From DATATB01 sp036268995 (GTDB lineage: Bacteria; Planctomycetota; Planctomycetia; Pirellulales; PNKZ01): a stretch of DNA of 64,000 nt. Position numbers and translations under genes: made by a program. Below the pieces are notes generated by a model that saw only the letters and a list, made by a program, of their open reading frames with translations, made no database searches and had not been told where the DNA came from. Of the stretch, positions 16,069 to 25,342 are shown one piece after another. The stretch lies in assembly GCA_036268995.1 (NCBI GenBank), contig DATATB010000098.1, forward strand, positions 62,001 through 126,000. The letters are read 5' to 3'. Within the stretch, counting starts at the first letter, position 1; the number at the start of each line of letters is the position of its first letter.

Positions 16069-17271
16069 ATGGCCGCGATTTACCTCGATCACAATGCCAC
16101 CACGCCGTTGGCAGCCCCGGTCGCCGAAGCCATGCTCGCCTGCCAGCGAGACGGACTGGCCAATCCGGCCAGCCAGCATGCTGCCGGACGCCGAGCCCGG
16201 GCACTCGTCGAGGAATGCCGCGAATCGATCGCCCGCATCCTAGGAGCCCAAACATCGGGCCCTCGGCCCGATCGGCTGCTGTTCACCAGTGGCGGCACCG
16301 AAGCCAACAACTTGGCGATTCTCGGGCTGGCCGCCAGCCGTCCCCGTCCGCTGGCCGTCTCGGCCATCGAGCATCCCAGCGTGCTCGGTCCGGCCACGCA
16401 TTTGGCCCAGCAAGGCCGGCAATTGCTGACGATTCCGGTCGATCGGTCGGGACAAATCCGCCTGGACGATCTCGACGCCATCCTGGCCCAGCAGCCGGCA
16501 CTCGCGACCATCATGCTCGGCAACAACGAAACCGGCGTGCTCCAGCCGGTGGCCGAAGCCGTTGTCAAAGCCGCAGCCGCCGGCATTCCGGTCCACTGCG
16601 ACGCCGTGCAAACGGCAGGCAAAGTGCCGCTCGATTTCCAGGCGCTGGGCGTCGCCTCGCTCGCAATCTCGGCCCACAAGTTCCACGGCCCGGTCGGCAT
16701 CGGGGCGCTGCTGGTCCGGCACGACGTCCCGCTGGCGCCGCTAGCGTTTGGCGGTCATCAGCAATACGACCTGCGGCCGGGCACCGAGCCGGTGGCCCTG
16801 ATCCTGGGAATGGCCAAGGCCCTGGAGTGGTTCGCCGGCGAGCAGCAAGCCCGCACGGAGCGCATGACGGCCTTGCGCGAGCATTTCGAACAATCGCTGG
16901 TGGCCGAATGCCCGGAGCTGGTCATCCATGGCCGCTCGGCGCCCCGCTTGCCGCAGACCACGGCGGTGGCGTTTCCGGGCGTGAATCGGCAGGCGATGTT
17001 CATGGCTTTGGACCTGGCCGGCGTGGCGTGTTCGACCGGTTCGGCCTGTTCCAGTGGCTCGAGCGAGCCCTCGCCCGTGCTCCTGGCGATGAGCTTGGAA
17101 AGGCCGCTAGTCGACGCCTCGCTGCGCTTCAGTCTGGGGGTCGAAACCACGCGCGACGACCTCGACCGAGCCTCGCGCATTATCCTTCAAACCTACAAGG
17201 GTTTGCGCGGAGGATTTTCGCCGCGAAAAATCGGCTCGACGGGTCGCGAAAACACCTCGATTCCGCTATAA
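16069..17271 (+). CDS. iscS: Cysteine desulfurase (IscS/NifS family)
   Basis: A PLP enzyme of 400 residues that releases sulfur from cysteine as a persulfide for Fe-S clusters and tRNA thiolation. It shows IYLDHNATTPL at the N-terminus, SGGTEANN, the PLP-stacking His in AIEHPSV (H102), the Schiff-base Lys in SAHKFHGPVG (K204), and the persulfide Cys in TGSACSSGSSEPSPVL (C327), which fits class I. No iscU or iscR is adjacent, so it may serve tRNA modification (MnmA-type) as much as cluster assembly; the symbol is therefore provisional. It ends 156 bases before dnaA. The C-terminal tail after the family core (SPRKIGSTGRENTSIPL) is unrelated and short. Confidence 0.95.
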   Translation: MAAIYLDHNATTPLAAPVAEAMLACQRDGLANPASQHAAGRRARALVEECRESIARILGAQTSGPRPDRLLFTSGGTEANNLAILGLAASRPRPLAVSAIEHPSVLGPATHLAQQGRQLLTIPVDRSGQIRLDDLDAILAQQPALATIMLGNNETGVLQPVAEAVVKAAAAGIPVHCDAVQTAGKVPLDFQALGVASLAISAHKFHGPVGIGALLVRHDVPLAPLAFGGHQQYDLRPGTEPVALILGMAKALEWFAGEQQARTERMTALREHFEQSLVAECPELVIHGRSAPRLPQTTAVAFPGVNRQAMFMALDLAGVACSTGSACSSGSSEPSPVLLAMSLERPLVDASLRFSLGVETTRDDLDRASRIILQTYKGLRGGFSPRKIGSTGRENTSIPL

Positions 17272-17427
17272 TCCGGGCTGCTTTTGGCCTGCACGACTAC
17301 GCGTCACCGCCGCAGGCCTCGTGTCCGGTTTCGGAAGGCCGGCCGACTGCCGGTTTTTGCTTGAAACCGGCCGCCGAATTTTGCCGCCGACGCGCTTCGA
17401 ACCGTTTCTAGAACCGTCGGCGCTCGA
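17272..17427. promoter_or_regulatory. Gap upstream of dnaA: -10-like site and small hairpin
   Basis: A TATAAT (17267-17272) overlaps the end of the desulfurase gene and is the best -10 candidate for dnaA, though no good -35 is seen. A hairpin with arms GCCGGTTT/AAACCGGC spans 17349-17371 in the would-be leader. Confidence 0.3.
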
Positions 17428-18633
17428 TTGGACGGACCTTTGATTGGCGTCGTTGAAATTCCATTGACCGCGAGCACTTGCGAACCGGCCAAGACGGCTG
17501 CACAGCAGCCTCGCCGGCCGGCGGGCTTGCGCCAGTTCGTCGTCGGCCGCGAAAATCGGCTGCTGCTGGCCGCCGTCGCTTCCTGCTTCCCCGCGGTCGT
17601 CGATCCCGCGAACTTCGATGTTCAGGCCCCCGCCCACGCCACGCTGCCATTTGCCCCCGCGGCGGGCGACAGCGCCGCAGCCGATCAGGGCGCCGCGGCC
17701 GACCAGCCGGGTGCTGCGCGACCGTATAGCCCGTTGGTGCTGATCGGCGCGCCGGGCACCGGCAAGTCGCACTTCGCGCTAGGCATGGCCCGCTACTGGC
17801 GTCAGACCCGCCCCGAGGATCTGATCACGTGCGCCACCGGCGCCGACTTCGCCCGCGAGCTCAACGATGCGATCGAAACCCGCACGCTCGACGCCTGGCG
17901 AGCCCGGTATCGGTCCAGTGCCTTGCTCGTGCTCGACGAAGTGCATCAGCTTGCTTCGCGCGGCGCGGCCCAAGTGGAGTTGCTGCACACGCTCGACGCC
18001 CTGGCCGCGCGCGATGCGATGGTGATTGTCACCAGCCGCTTGGGCATCGCCCAGATCACGAACCTGCTGCCGGCGCTGGAAAGCCGGTTGGTGGCAGGTT
18101 TGTCGATTCCGCTGAGTTTGCCGGGCCTCGACGCGCGCCGCCGGTTGGTCGAGCGGCTGGCCGCCGAGCGCGGCACGACCATCGAGCCCGAGGCCTTGTC
18201 GCTCCTGGCCGAACGCTTCGAGGCCAGCGTGCCCGAGCTATTCGGAGCGCTGATGTTCCTCGAAACGTCCAGCCTGCTCGATGGCGGCATCATTCGGCTG
18301 GAGCACGCCCGGCGGTATATCCACGATCGCGGCGGACGCCGCATGCCGACCCTGCGTGGAATCGCGGCACAAACGGCCAAGCATTTTTCCATTTCGCCGG
18401 CCGATCTGAAGAGCGCGTCGCGTCGTAGGGCGGCCGTGCAGGCCCGCGGCGTGGCCATGCACCTGGCCCGGCAGCTTACCGGCATCAGCTTGCAGCGGAT
18501 CGGCGATTATTTCGGCGGCCGCGATCACACCACCGTGCTACACGCCTGCCGCCGGATCGAACAACTGCTGGCCGACAGCGCCGAGCTGCGCCGCGACGTC
18601 GAACAACTGATCACGGCTTTGACCAACGCATGA
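17428..18633 (+). CDS. dnaA: Atypical replication initiator DnaA lacking domain I
   Basis: A 401-residue initiator, shorter than the usual 440-520. It starts almost directly with domain III (LRQFVVGRENRLLLAAV at ~31), so the helicase-loading domain I and linker II are absent. A ~55-residue Ala/Pro-rich insert separates this from Walker A GAPGTGKSH (K113). Walker B reads LLVLDEVHQL (D170, E171) instead of the usual D-D-hydrophobic-Q form. LESRLVAGL supplies the putative Arg finger. Domain IV carries the DnaA signature GGRDHTTVLHAC (R365, D366, H367) that reads DnaA boxes. The TTG at 17428 is the only sensible start before the domain. Context (dnaN, DUF721 and gyrB downstream) confirms identity. 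Confidence 0.92.
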   Translation: MDGPLIGVVEIPLTASTCEPAKTAAQQPRRPAGLRQFVVGRENRLLLAAVASCFPAVVDPANFDVQAPAHATLPFAPAAGDSAAADQGAAADQPGAARPYSPLVLIGAPGTGKSHFALGMARYWRQTRPEDLITCATGADFARELNDAIETRTLDAWRARYRSSALLVLDEVHQLASRGAAQVELLHTLDALAARDAMVIVTSRLGIAQITNLLPALESRLVAGLSIPLSLPGLDARRRLVERLAAERGTTIEPEALSLLAERFEASVPELFGALMFLETSSLLDGGIIRLEHARRYIHDRGGRRMPTLRGIAAQTAKHFSISPADLKSASRRRAAVQARGVAMHLARQLTGISLQRIGDYFGGRDHTTVLHACRRIEQLLADSAELRRDVEQLITALTNA

Positions 18634-19028
18634 TCGCACGCAACCAAAACCATCGGCCCGGCGTGGAAAACCTGTCGGCGAATGGTCGCTGTCGCAGGCC
18701 GCAGCGCGGCCATCGGACCGGTCGGCGGCCTTGGCTTCGATGGCACCTCTGCAAGCCAACAGCCAGACAACAACCGGCCGACAGTGCGTCAACGCGGTTT
18801 CCACAGCCCCGCGCCGCGCTTCGGAGCCCGCTTAAATGTCGCGTGCGCCGGGCCTTGTGCGTCGCCGCGGCCGCCTGCTGACAGCCGATCGACGACGACC
18901 TTAGTACTACTGATAAATGAAAGATTCTTTAAAAGAAGACAAGACCCTAAGACAACCCGTCCATGTTCGTTCGGCAATTGAGTCGAACGCCCCGCACTGA
19001 TTTCCCAAACCGAGCGATGGAATGAATC
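18634..19028. other. dnaA-dnaN intergenic region, candidate oriC
   Basis: This 395-base gap has no credible gene and sits where many bacteria place oriC. Two sequences match the DnaA box (TTATNCACA) at 7 of 9: TTTTCCACG on the minus strand (18662-18670) and GTTTCCACA on the plus strand (18797-18805), facing each other. At ~18900-18955 the composition drops sharply to an AT-rich tract (TGATAAATGAAAGATTCTTT within it), a plausible unwinding element, followed by dnaN. The tract could instead be only the dnaN promoter. Few boxes are recognisable, so the call is provisional. Confidence 0.45.
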
Positions 19029-20156
19029 ATGAAAGTTACCTGCGATCGTGAGAAGCTGTTGGCCGCTTTCCAAACGGCCGCCGCCGTGGCCCCCGCCCGC
19101 AGCCCCAAGCCGATCTTGCAAAACGTCAAGATCGAGGTCTCGGCCGACGGGGCCACCACCACCGCGGTGCTCATCGCCACGGACTTGGAGATCGGCGTGC
19201 GCGTGGAAGTGCCCGGCATTACGGTCGAAGTGCCCGGTACGGCCGTGCTGCCGATCAGCCGGTTCGGCTCGATCTTGCGTGAATCGTCCGACGCCACGCT
19301 GCGGCTCGAGGCCGACGGTCACGGCACGCTGGTGCGTGGCGAGCGGAGCGAGTTCAAGCTGCCGGCCGAGAACCCCGACGAGTTTCCCGCCGTCGCCCAG
19401 TTCAACGAAAAGAAATATCACGAGACCTCGGCCCGATCGCTGCGCGAGCTGATTCGCCGCACCGTGTTCGCCACCGACAACGAAAGCAGCCGCTATGCCC
19501 TGGGCGGCGTGCTGATGGAAATGACCAGCGACCGGATCACGGCCGTGGGCACCGACGGCCGCCGCCTGGCACGCATGGAGTGTCCCGGCAAGAGCGTCGG
19601 CGGACACGACACGACCGACAGCCAGACGATCATTCCCACCCGGGCCATGCACCTGATCGAACGCGGCCTCACCGACGGCGACGCCGAAGTCCACATCGCC
19701 GCCCGCGGCAACGACGTGCTGGTCAAAAGTCCTCGGGCCATGATCTACACCCGGCTGGTCGAAGGCCGATTTCCCAAGTGGCGCGACGTGTTTCCCAAGC
19801 GTGACAACGCCACGCGCATCGAGCTGATCGCCGGGCCGCTGCACTCGGCCGTGCGACAGGCGGCCATCGTCACCAGCGACGAGAGCCGCGGCGTCGACTT
19901 CACGTTTGGCGAAGGCAAGATCGTGCTCGCCGGCCGCGCGGCCGAGGTGGGCCAAGCGCGCATCGAACTGCCCATCGCCTACGACGGCCCCAGCGTGGCC
20001 ATCACGCTCGATCCGCGCTACGTGACCGATTTTCTCAAAGTGCTGGATGCCGAAAAGAACATCACGCTCGAAATCAAGGACGCCGAAAGCGCGGCCGTCT
20101 GCACGACCGACGACGGCTACGCCTACGTCATCATGCCGCTAGCCCGCGATCGGTAA
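19029..20156 (+). CDS. dnaN: DNA polymerase III beta subunit (sliding clamp)
   Basis: A 375-residue clamp that encircles DNA and tethers polymerase. Three repeated clamp domains can be followed: MKVTCDREKLLAAFQTAA...PKPILQNVKI, then RRTVFATDNESSRYALGGVLMEM...VGTDGRRLARM, then the third domain ending DDGYAYVIMPLARDR. The C-terminal Y-x-I-M-P-L segment is the conserved end that forms part of the partner-binding pocket. It is preceded by an AT-rich stretch that may hold its promoter, and followed by a REP-like hairpin and the DUF721 gene. Length and motifs are normal for the family. Confidence 0.98.
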   Translation: MKVTCDREKLLAAFQTAAAVAPARSPKPILQNVKIEVSADGATTTAVLIATDLEIGVRVEVPGITVEVPGTAVLPISRFGSILRESSDATLRLEADGHGTLVRGERSEFKLPAENPDEFPAVAQFNEKKYHETSARSLRELIRRTVFATDNESSRYALGGVLMEMTSDRITAVGTDGRRLARMECPGKSVGGHDTTDSQTIIPTRAMHLIERGLTDGDAEVHIAARGNDVLVKSPRAMIYTRLVEGRFPKWRDVFPKRDNATRIELIAGPLHSAVRQAAIVTSDESRGVDFTFGEGKIVLAGRAAEVGQARIELPIAYDGPSVAITLDPRYVTDFLKVLDAEKNITLEIKDAESAAVCTTDDGYAYVIMPLARDR

Positions 20157-20161
20157 ACCAC

Positions 20162-20185
20162 GTAGCGGAATTCGTGAGAATTCCG
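20162..20185 (+). repeat. GTAG-tagged REP-like hairpin after dnaN
   Basis: GTAG followed directly by an 8-bp-arm palindrome (CGGAATTC, loop GTGA, GAATTCCG). It starts 6 bases after the dnaN stop and could terminate or stabilise the dnaN message. Confidence 0.75.
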
Positions 20186-20261
20186 AACCCGACCCATAAC
20201 GCCGCTCTCAACCACTCGGAAGTCTCACAACTTTCGCTACGGATGACCCCCGGAAGACCGC

Positions 20262-20555
20262 ATGACCAAAAAAATGGCCGACGTGCTCAGCGAGCTGCTC
20301 ACCCGCCGGGGCTACGCGCGTCCCGCGGCCGAGGCAGCCTATGCCGATGCCTGGCGCGAGGCGGCCGGCGAGCAGATCGCCCGCTACACCCGGCCGGGCA
20401 ACGTCCGCCGCGGCGTGCTCGAAGTGCGGGTAGCCAATTCCACCCTGATGCAAGAACTGACGTTTCAGAAACAAGCCATTCTCAATCGCCTCGCCCAGCT
20501 CCTGCCCGACGAACGCATCGTCGAGCTCAAGCTCCGCGTCGGCCCCATTGAATAA
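20262..20555 (+). CDS. DUF721 / DciA-like protein
   Basis: A 97-residue member of the DUF721 family, of which DciA, the helicase-loading factor in bacteria lacking DnaC/DnaI, is the characterised type. The single KH-like domain covers almost the whole protein (ADAWREAAGEQIARYTRPGNVRRGVLEVRVANSTLMQEL, then KQAILNRLAQLLP and IVELKLRVG). Placement between dnaN and gyrB matches the replication context in many phyla. It may load DnaB with the domain-I-less DnaA found here, but that is inference. Start ATG 20262 has AGAC-type purines upstream but no strong Shine-Dalgarno. Confidence 0.88.
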   Translation: MTKKMADVLSELLTRRGYARPAAEAAYADAWREAAGEQIARYTRPGNVRRGVLEVRVANSTLMQELTFQKQAILNRLAQLLPDERIVELKLRVGPIE

Positions 20556-20566
20556 CACGCAAAACC

Positions 20567-20595
20567 GGCGAGCCCGGAGCGTCAGCGACCGGAGG
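20567..20595 (+). repeat. Half-unit of the 'GCGTCAGCGACCGG' repeat
   Basis: Nearly identical to the left arm of the hairpin at 4289-4316 but without a facing arm. It lies just after the DUF721 gene. Confidence 0.7.
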
Positions 20596-20629
20596 CCCTA
20601 AGCAACACACGCAGCAATAAGAAAACCAA

Positions 20630-20708
20630 TTGAACAGAAGCACGCAAAGAACGCGAAGCAATAAATGGAACGTCGACCCCTTTGCGCTCTTCGCGATCTT
20701 CTGTTCAA
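20630..20708. repeat. Inverted repeat, 'TTGAACAGAAG' family
   Basis: The left arm begins TTGAACAGAAGCACGCAAAG at 20630. The right arm 20681-20708 is its imperfect reverse complement ending CTTCTGTTCAA. It is the same family as 6438-6551 and 31828-31997. Confidence 0.8.
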
Positions 20709-20717
20709 CCGTTTTTT

Positions 20718-20752
20718 CCTCTGTGTCTCTGTGTCTCTGTGCCTCTGTGGTT
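20718..20752. repeat. 'CTCTGTGTCTCTGTG' simple-sequence repeat
   Basis: A tract of CTCTGTG units ending GCCTCTGTGGTT, about 85 bases before gyrB. The complementary form (CCACAGAGGCACAGAGACAC) is a repeat type seen in many unrelated bacterial genomes with no settled function. No facing arm is present here. Confidence 0.75.
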
Positions 20753-20839
20753 TTCCTCTTTTCTCTTTTTCACCAGTTAACTCTTAATCGTTACACACAC
20801 TCGACCGGCGAGTTTTCCGCCTGACAGAAAAGAAGTCCG

Positions 20840-23338
20840 ATGACCGAAGAACAGCCTACTGATAATCAGAACGCCAAGCCCAACGATCCGGACATGTTGT
20901 CCTTTCGCAAGGCCGAAGGCGAATATGGCGCCGAATCGCTCCAGCATCTGAGCGACCTGGAGCACGTCCGCGAACGCCCGAGCATGTACATCGGCGACAC
21001 GGGCGTGCGCGGCTTGCACCACATGGTCTACGAGGTGGTCGACAACTCCATCGACGAGGCCATGGCCGGCTACGCGCGCAACGTCAACGTCACGATCAAT
21101 ACGGAAGGCTCGGTCACGGTCGAGGACGACGGCCGCGGCATTCCCGCCGAAATGCACCCCGACTTGGGCTTCTCCACGCTGCAGGGCGTGATGACCGTGC
21201 TCAAGTTCGGCGGCAAGTTCGAAAAGGGCGCCTATCAAACTTCCGGCGGCTTGCACGGCGTGGGCGTCACGGTGGTGAACTTCCTCTCCGAATGGTGCGA
21301 AGTCGAAGTCTGCCGCGACGGCCACATGTATCAGCAGGAATACGAGCGCGGCGTGCCGCTGGCCGACGTCCGTCGCATCGGCGCCACCGACAAGTGCGGC
21401 ACCAAGACCACGTTCAAGCCCGACTCGCAAATCTTTCTCAACACCAAGTTCTCGTACAACACGCTGCACAAGCGGCTGCAAGAGCTGGCGTTTCTCAATC
21501 GCGGCGTGACGATCGTCTTCAAGGACCTGCGCAGCGGCGAAGGCGAAAGTTTTCATTACGAGCGCGGCATCATCGAGTTCGTCGAGCACTTGAACCGCGC
21601 CACCGAAGCGGCCCATGCCGACGTGATCTACATCGCCGGCGAGTTCGACAGCGTCGGCCTGGAAGTGGCCATGCAATACTCGACCGAATACACCGAAAAC
21701 GTCTCCTCGTTCGTCAACAATATTTCGACGACCGAAGGCGGCACGCACGTCTCGGGCTTTCGCGCCGCGCTCACCCGCTGCCTGAACAACTACGGCAAGA
21801 AGGAATCGCTGTTCAAGGACCTGGTCCCCTCGGGCGACGATTTTCGCGAAGGCCTCACGGCCGTCATTTCGCTCCGCGTGCCCGAGCCGCAGTTCGAAGG
21901 CCAGACCAAGACCAAGCTGGGCAACGGCGAAGTCGAGGGCATCGTCAACTCGGCGGTCGGCGATTTTCTCAATCGCTATCTGGAAGAAAACCCCAAGAGC
22001 GCCAAGATCATCGCCCAGAAAGGCCTGCTGGCCGCCGAAGCCCGCGAGAGTGCGCGCAAGGCCCGGATGATGGTCCGCGAGCGCAAGGGCGCGCTCTCCG
22101 GCGGTGGCCTGCCTGGCAAGCTGCGCGACTGCACGAGCAAGGACGTGGCCCGTTGCGAGCTGTACCTGGTGGAAGGCGATTCGGCCGGCGGCAGTGCCGA
22201 AGGCGGCCGCCTGCGCGAGTACCAGGCCATCCTTCCCCTGCGCGGCAAGATCATCAACGCCTTCAAAAGCCGCGACGACAAAGTCCTGGCCAACGAAGAA
22301 ATCCGGAGCATGATCTCGGCCATCGGCTCGGGCATTGGCGACGAGGTCGACCTCTCGAAGCGCCGCTACAACAAAATCGTGATCATGACCGATGCCGATA
22401 TCGACGGCTCGCACATCCGCACCCTGCTGCTCACGTTCTTCTATCGCCAGATGTACCAGCTTGTGCTGGCCGGGCACGTGTATGTGGCCCAGCCGCCGCT
22501 GTTCCGCGTGAAGAGCAAGAAGAACACTTACTACGTGCAGACCGAAGAAGAAATGAAGACGCAACTGCTCGAAGCCGGCATCGGCGAGGGCATTTTTGAT
22601 CCCGGCGACGGCCGGCAAATCTCGGGCGATCCGCTCGCCAAGCTCTGCCGCACGCTGGCCGCGATCGAAGATTCGATCATCGCCCTGGAGCGCCGCGGCA
22701 TTGGGCTGCGGCTGCACGCCGTGCGCCAGGACCCCGTCAGCGGCCGGCTGCCCGTTTATCACGTGTTCCTCGGCTCGCAAGAGCATTGGTTCACCACGCG
22801 CGAAGAGCTGGAAGCCTTTGTCGCCGCGCAGGAGCAAGCCGCCGGCAAGGAGCTGGCCGTCGGCGACAAGCCCACCCCGGTCAACGGCAACGGCCACGCG
22901 CCGGCCAGTCGCTTGCACATTGTCGAGCTGCACGAAGTGCGTTCGCTCAACAAAGGCCTGGCCGATCTCACCAGCGGCGGCTTCGACATCCAATCGCTGA
23001 TCCCGCAAGAGCGGACCGGCACCGAAGAGCCGCGCTATGTCCTGCGTCGCGGCGAAGCCACGATCGGCCTCGAAGATCTTCGCGGCCTACTGCCCGCCGT
23101 GCGGGCCGCCGGCGAAAAGGGCCTGCACATCACCCGCTTCAAAGGCCTGGGCGAAATGAACGCCGAAGAGCTCCGCGACACCACCCTCGACCCCGCCAAC
23201 CGCACTCTTCTTCAAGTCAAAATGGAAGACGCCTCCGCCGCCGACGACCTTTTTAGAATTCTCATGGGCGACAAAGTCGAACCTCGCCGCGAGTTCATCG
23301 AAAAGCACGCGCTCGAGGTAAGGAATTTGGATGTGTAA
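20840..23338 (+). CDS. gyrB: DNA gyrase subunit B
   Basis: The ATPase/TOPRIM subunit of gyrase, 832 residues. Order: GHKL ATPase (EHVRERPSMYIGDTG, DNSIDEAMAGYA, VEDDGRGIPAEMHP, TSGGLHGVGVTVVN), transducer, TOPRIM with EGDSAGGSAEGGR (E445) and MTDADIDGSHIRTLLLTF (D518, D520, D522), and the C-terminal GyrA-binding end (GLGEMNAEELRDTTLDP ... FRILMGDKVEPRREFI). It is longer than the ~640-residue short form because ~170 residues are inserted after TOPRIM (about 575-745), where proteobacterial GyrB also carries an insert; the insert here includes LPVYHVFLGSQEHWF and an unstructured NGNGHAPAS stretch. gyrA is not beside it. Confidence 0.98.
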   Translation: MTEEQPTDNQNAKPNDPDMLSFRKAEGEYGAESLQHLSDLEHVRERPSMYIGDTGVRGLHHMVYEVVDNSIDEAMAGYARNVNVTINTEGSVTVEDDGRGIPAEMHPDLGFSTLQGVMTVLKFGGKFEKGAYQTSGGLHGVGVTVVNFLSEWCEVEVCRDGHMYQQEYERGVPLADVRRIGATDKCGTKTTFKPDSQIFLNTKFSYNTLHKRLQELAFLNRGVTIVFKDLRSGEGESFHYERGIIEFVEHLNRATEAAHADVIYIAGEFDSVGLEVAMQYSTEYTENVSSFVNNISTTEGGTHVSGFRAALTRCLNNYGKKESLFKDLVPSGDDFREGLTAVISLRVPEPQFEGQTKTKLGNGEVEGIVNSAVGDFLNRYLEENPKSAKIIAQKGLLAAEARESARKARMMVRERKGALSGGGLPGKLRDCTSKDVARCELYLVEGDSAGGSAEGGRLREYQAILPLRGKIINAFKSRDDKVLANEEIRSMISAIGSGIGDEVDLSKRRYNKIVIMTDADIDGSHIRTLLLTFFYRQMYQLVLAGHVYVAQPPLFRVKSKKNTYYVQTEEEMKTQLLEAGIGEGIFDPGDGRQISGDPLAKLCRTLAAIEDSIIALERRGIGLRLHAVRQDPVSGRLPVYHVFLGSQEHWFTTREELEAFVAAQEQAAGKELAVGDKPTPVNGNGHAPASRLHIVELHEVRSLNKGLADLTSGGFDIQSLIPQERTGTEEPRYVLRRGEATIGLEDLRGLLPAVRAAGEKGLHITRFKGLGEMNAEELRDTTLDPANRTLLQVKMEDASAADDLFRILMGDKVEPRREFIEKHALEVRNLDV

Positions 23339-23506
23339 GGTGCATGACGAGGATACGTCCGTTGCAGGACTCCAGCTTCTAGTTCGATAGCCGACTTGTT
23401 GTCAACTGTTGCGGCGCATAAGCGGTGCCGTCCAAGTTTTGGCTGTCTTGTGAGACGATTTTCGAGCAGGCGAGCAACGGGCCGCTAACCACGGAAAAGC
23501 CTTGCC

Positions 23507-25306
23507 GTGTCGAGATATTGGAGCTTCGCATTGAACATCGATCCCATTATTTCGCTCGCATTCGCGATGCAGACAAACAAGGGCGCATACGCGCTTCTCG
23601 TCGGTTCGGGCTTGTCACGGGCCGCGCAGATACCGACTGGTTGGGAAATCGTACTAGACTTGATCGGCCGGCTCGCCACGTTGGAAAACGAGGAGTGCGA
23701 ACCAGACCGCATAGCGTGGTATCGACGCAAGTACAACGATGAACCAGATTACGCGAGGCTGATCCAAGAGTTAGCCAAAAGCCCGGAAGAACGCCACCAC
23801 CTGCTGAAAGCGTACTTTGAGCCCAATGCGGATGAGCGGGAGCAGGGCGTCAAACTCCCGACTTCGGCCCACCGGGCGATCGCCGATCTTGTAGCCCGGG
23901 GTTACGTCCGTGCAATCATCACGACCAACTTTGACAGGTTGCTTGAACGCGCAATCGAAGATGCCGGAATTACGCCTGCGGTTCTCAGCACCGCTGATTC
24001 GATCGAAGGCTCATTGCCAATGGTCCATCAGCGCTGTGTCGTGGTAAAGGTTCATGGTGACTATCTCGACACAAGGATCAGGAACACGCCCGACGAGCTA
24101 GCCCGGTACGACGAGCGAGTCGACCGCCTACTGGATCGTATCCTGGACGAGTTCGGGTTACTGGTGTGCGGCTGGTCGGCAGATTGGGACACCGCGCTGT
24201 GTGCCGCGTTTGATCGTTGCAAAAGCCGCCGGTTTACGCTGTATTGGACCTGCCGCGGTGAAGTTGGCGAGAATGCTCGCCGGCTCGTCCAAGGTCGGTC
24301 GGGTAACGTCATCAAGATCGACGACGCCGATCGCTTTTTCGCGCAGCTTTTGGAACGAGTGATATCGCTCGAAGACATAAAGCAGCTTCATCCACTGTCT
24401 GCCGCCACGGCGGCCGCGACCGTCAAGCGGCTTATATCGGACTCGCACCACCGGGTGCGGTTGTACGACCTAATCAAGGATGAGACCGAGGCCGCGTTCT
24501 CCCGCATTTCGGATTTGATCAAGGGGGCGATTACACGCCAGGGGGGCGATGACAAGATCCTGAGTGTTTTCGATTGTTACCCCGGAGCGCTAGCCACGAT
24601 GCGAGAGTTAATGGTGCATGGCTGCTACTGGGCCCAACAGGAGCATTACGGCGTTTTTACGAAGTGCGTGCCTCGCATTGCGCGCGACCCACAGCGAAAT
24701 GTTGGTGGGTACAAAATCGCTCAATGGGTCAGAGCGGCACCAGGTGTAATCCTTCTATATGCTGGCGGCGTTGCGGCATTAGCGGCGCGTAATTACGGAA
24801 TGTTCGCCCATTTAATGCAAGAGTCGATATGCCGTGACGATGGCAAAGAGGGGCCATTTGTGATTGTGTACCCGTGGGACCAACTGCATAGATTCGCGCA
24901 AACGATCCCAGGCGTCAACCACCGATTTGCGGCCGACAGTAAGTGGCTTTTCGACCTACTTCGCGAACCATTACGGCCACTACTCGTCGGCGATGATGAG
25001 TACGAACTCGTGTTTGACCGATTCGAATACCTTCGGTCCCTTGTGTACGTCGATTTGGCGGCTAGGAAGCGCGGTGATGACGAGGTAAGGGACGCGTATA
25101 ACGCCCCCGTTGGCTTGTTTCGTTGGAGGGAGCGATACGATGGCCGCCGAGAGCCGACAATTGGGACAGATATTTCGGATGAAGTTGAAGAGCGTGGCGA
25201 TAATTGGGAGCCGCTGAAGGCGGGGCTTTTCGGAGGAACGACCAGCCGCTTCAAGCAAGTACAATCCCGCTACGAGCAAAGTCTTTCAAAGCGCCAATTC
25301 ATTTGA
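23507..25306 (+). CDS. SIR2-like domain protein, possible anti-phage effector
   Basis: A 599-residue protein. Residues ~20-290 are a SIR2-type Rossmann fold: YALLVGSGLSRAAQIPTGWEIV (NAD-binding glycine loop near G33), IITTNFDRLLERA (N141, D143) and VVVKVHGDYLDTR with the likely catalytic H183. The remaining ~300 residues are alpha-helical and unrecognised. SIR2-like proteins with such C-terminal domains act in several bacterial defence systems as NADases that deplete NAD+ on infection, so an abortive role is plausible; no partner gene is adjacent. GC content looks lower here than in gyrB, suggesting acquisition. GTG 23507 gives the longest product; TTG 23531 (LNIDPIISLAFAM) is a likely alternative. 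Confidence 0.85.
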   Translation: MSRYWSFALNIDPIISLAFAMQTNKGAYALLVGSGLSRAAQIPTGWEIVLDLIGRLATLENEECEPDRIAWYRRKYNDEPDYARLIQELAKSPEERHHLLKAYFEPNADEREQGVKLPTSAHRAIADLVARGYVRAIITTNFDRLLERAIEDAGITPAVLSTADSIEGSLPMVHQRCVVVKVHGDYLDTRIRNTPDELARYDERVDRLLDRILDEFGLLVCGWSADWDTALCAAFDRCKSRRFTLYWTCRGEVGENARRLVQGRSGNVIKIDDADRFFAQLLERVISLEDIKQLHPLSAATAAATVKRLISDSHHRVRLYDLIKDETEAAFSRISDLIKGAITRQGGDDKILSVFDCYPGALATMRELMVHGCYWAQQEHYGVFTKCVPRIARDPQRNVGGYKIAQWVRAAPGVILLYAGGVAALAARNYGMFAHLMQESICRDDGKEGPFVIVYPWDQLHRFAQTIPGVNHRFAADSKWLFDLLREPLRPLLVGDDEYELVFDRFEYLRSLVYVDLAARKRGDDEVRDAYNAPVGLFRWRERYDGRREPTIGTDISDEVEERGDNWEPLKAGLFGGTTSRFKQVQSRYEQSLSKRQFI

Positions 25307-25318
25307 TTGACGAGTTTG

Positions 25319-25342
25319 GTAGGTACGTACCCTGTGCGTACG
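25319..25342 (+). repeat. GTAG-tagged REP-like palindrome
   Basis: GTAG then GTACGTACCCTGTGCGTACG (one mismatch between arms), starting 12 bases after the SIR2-like gene stop. It directly abuts the ~98-base repeat that follows. Confidence 0.7.

Noticed and set aside
18630..18981. Small open frames between dnaA and dnaN
   Set aside because: Low-complexity Arg/Pro-rich products, no start signal, and the stretch includes an AT-rich tract and DnaA-box-like sites.
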